Positions 62,246-64,000 of a stretch of DNA of 64,000 bases are shown piece by piece (within the stretch, counting starts at the first letter, position 1; each line of letters opens with the position of its first letter). The notes under the pieces were generated by a model. That model did no database searches. It was not told where the DNA came from and saw nothing but the letters and a program-made list of their open reading frames with translations. Made by a program: the position numbers and the translations under genes. Origin of the DNA: Pyrocephalus nanus (taxonomy: Eukaryota; Chordata; Aves; Passeriformes; Tyrannidae); assembly GCA_038380795.1 (NCBI GenBank), contig CM076261.1, positions 10,174,556 through 10,238,555 on the forward strand, in the 5' to 3' direction.

Positions 62246-63243
62246 AGACTTTAGAAATTATGTTTTAAGTCACCTTACTAGAAATAATATTTAAAGGTCT
62301 GATTGTTTAAAGATGACCTGTTCAGCAGTTGTTGAAAATCAAGTCCCTCTTAAAATCCTACGTATGAGTATTATATAATGCAAGCCACTTGCATTAGCTC
62401 CTAAATTTATTTGTGTGGGTGGATATTTGAACAGCAGCATGTACCCCCTAACAAAAGTAATAGCAAGATGAGCAAGTTTGGAAGTCTATGATACTTTTCT
62501 TTCTGATGGCAAAACAGGTAAGTTACAGAGCTATAGGAAAGATTCTTGCTGATGACTATCTTTATGTTACATATTTGTGCCCCATCTACTGAGCAGCAAT
62601 ACAATGTGATTTTTCATGACTTCTGCAGGCTTGACTCAAGCACATGTAATCATTACAGTGGTCTACTTCATCACAGATACACAGCAAAATTTTGTGCCTC
62701 CTTAAGATACAATTTAACACTTGTGGAATATATTGAAGATTTTGTTTATCAGTGCATTGTTTTAAGTTTCAAAATTTGGTGGCTGTGCAATTAATGTAAC
62801 CAAGTGACAGCTGGAGTGCAGCATGATCATAACTCTTTTTGGAGGCAATTAATTGTGGAGGGGGAAGGTACTAATTAGCTGGCTGCAATGCACTACCTAG
62901 TTTCTTGCCTTTGCTAAGCTTGCAGAGGAACCTAGATTTTTTTTTTTTTTTTGAGTTTGGCAGTGTAAATTCAGTGGTAACTTCAGTGATGTAGGCAATT
63001 TTGTAGTAAATTTGTCCTTAATACCTCTTTACTCATTGCTCTTCCAACTTCAGGAATAGAAGTATGCTTTTATTACTGCTGACTTTGTAAGAAGATGTTT
63101 TTTAGCCAGCCTGGGATCACTTTTTAGATATTTATTAATGTCTAGAAAGAAATAAAGGCAACCTAAATAAAAAAAGAAGCAGCCATTATTTTTTCTCTCC
63201 CATTTATATATTCACTAGAAGTTATGGAGCAGAAAATCATGGG
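62246..63243. other. Intergenic, no gene recognised
   Basis: 1 kb of AT-rich unique sequence with a T tract (62938-62952). Confidence 0.6.
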
Positions 63244-63248
63244 ATTGT

Positions 63249-63843
63249 TGTGTTGGTTTGTGCTGGGATAGAGTTAATTTTCTTCATAGCAGCTGGTATG
63301 GGGCCATGTTTTGGATTTATGCTGCCAACAGTGCTGATAACTCAGGGACGTTTTCTTTATTGCTGAGCAGCACTTGCACAATGTCAAGGCTTTTTCTGCT
63401 TCTCCTATTGCCTTGCCAGCAAGGAGGCTGGGGGTGAAAAAGGAGCTGTGAGGGGACACAGCTGTGAAAGCTGTGAAAGCTGACCCCAACTGACCAAAGA
63501 GACATTCTGTACCTTATGGTGTCATGCTTAGCATATAGAGCTGTGGTAGAAGAAGGGAGGCAACAGGGAATGTTTGGAGTGATGGTGTTTGTCTTACCAA
63601 GCCACTGTTAGCATGATGGAGCCTTGCTTTCCTGGGGATAGCTCAACACCTGCTCTTGGGAAGTGGTGAATGAATTCCTTGTGCTGCTTTGCTTGTGCAC
63701 ACGGCTTTTGCTTTGCCTATTAAACTGTCATTATCTCAACCACGGGTTTTCTCACTTTATTCTCCTGATTCTATGCCCTGTGCCCCTGGGAGCAAGCAGC
63801 TGTGTGGTGGTGCTTAGTTGCCAGCTGGGGTTAAACCACAAAA
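63249..63843 (+). mobile_element. Near-complete solo LTR, ERVL-like
   Basis: About 595 bp. It starts TGTGTTGGTTTGTGCTGGG and ends GGGGTTAAACCACAAAA (probably a worn CA end). The 5-bp duplication ATTGT flanks it exactly (63244-63248 and 63844-63848). Inside are GGATAGAGTTAATTTTC, the TATA-like GCATATAGAGC (about 63531), and CTATTAAACTGTCATTATCTC with its poly(A)-type ATTAAA. An 11-bp tandem duplication (GCTGTGAAA) lies at about 63461-63480. No internal genes. Confidence 0.92.
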
Positions 63844-63848
63844 ATTGT

Positions 63849-64000
63849 ATAATCTAAAATGGAGATGAGGAGGAAGATCTGTATTACCTCTTCAACATTA
63901 GTAAAACAACTTACCATGGAAGAGAATATCTGATTTTACAATTCCACACTGGAATAATGTCAGCCACATGTACTCAAGGATACCTAAATCATCAGTGTGG
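63849..64000. other. Right end of window, no feature recognised
   Basis: 150 bp of unique AT-rich sequence. Confidence 0.6.

Noticed and set aside
49100..64000. MC5R or MC2R, expected next to RNMT
   Set aside because: These are single-exon receptors of about 300 residues; no ORF of that size or with seven membrane segments is present.

Overview
The window is nuclear DNA from a bird, probably a songbird. It contains two split vertebrate genes with canonical GT/AG introns, a CpG-island promoter, several CR1 LINE 3' ends and solo LTRs of the ERVL-like type common in bird genomes. No prokaryotic feature, complete virus, CRISPR array, rRNA or tRNA was seen. The species call is inferred from repeat types and protein divergence, not from a search.

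Layout: about 1-4.4 kb is T-rich, gene-free sequence that is probably the 3' UTR of a plus-strand gene; LDLRAD4 is expected here from vertebrate gene order, but no coding part is visible. 4.4-15 kb is intergenic, with a degraded CR1 (9.35 kb), a 2.7-kb degenerate minisatellite of 30-bp units (10.48-13.19 kb) and some candidate conserved non-coding blocks. 15.97-32.5 kb is FAM210A on the minus strand: three coding exons giving 273 aa, and a 12.7-kb first intron that holds an ERVL-like LTR. 32.3-33.7 kb is a CpG island acting as a divergent promoter, with a CR1 fossil lodged inside it. 33.25-49.1 kb is RNMT on the plus strand: one non-coding and ten coding exons giving 416 aa, with a 3' UTR ending near 49.1 kb. 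49.1-64 kb is a gene desert with three more CR1 remnants and four LTR remnants, one of them a solo LTR nested in a CR1. MC5R and MC2R, the expected next genes, are not in the window.

How it works together: FAM210A encodes a mitochondrial inner-membrane DUF1279 protein and RNMT the nuclear mRNA cap guanine-N7 methyltransferase. They are transcribed away from each other from one island. The FAM210A side has NRF1-like and ZNF143-like motifs. The RNMT side has a palindromic double TGACG site, an ETS site and a YY1-like ATGGCGG. The most interesting observations are the CR1-derived segment with an E-box inside this shared promoter, a splice-created upstream ORF in RNMT, a short RNMT N-terminus without any SP/TP site, a nearly identical triplicated 33-bp coding repeat in FAM210A, the large 30-bp minisatellite, and two perfect 20-bp palindromes. 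I found no convincing wholly new biological system.
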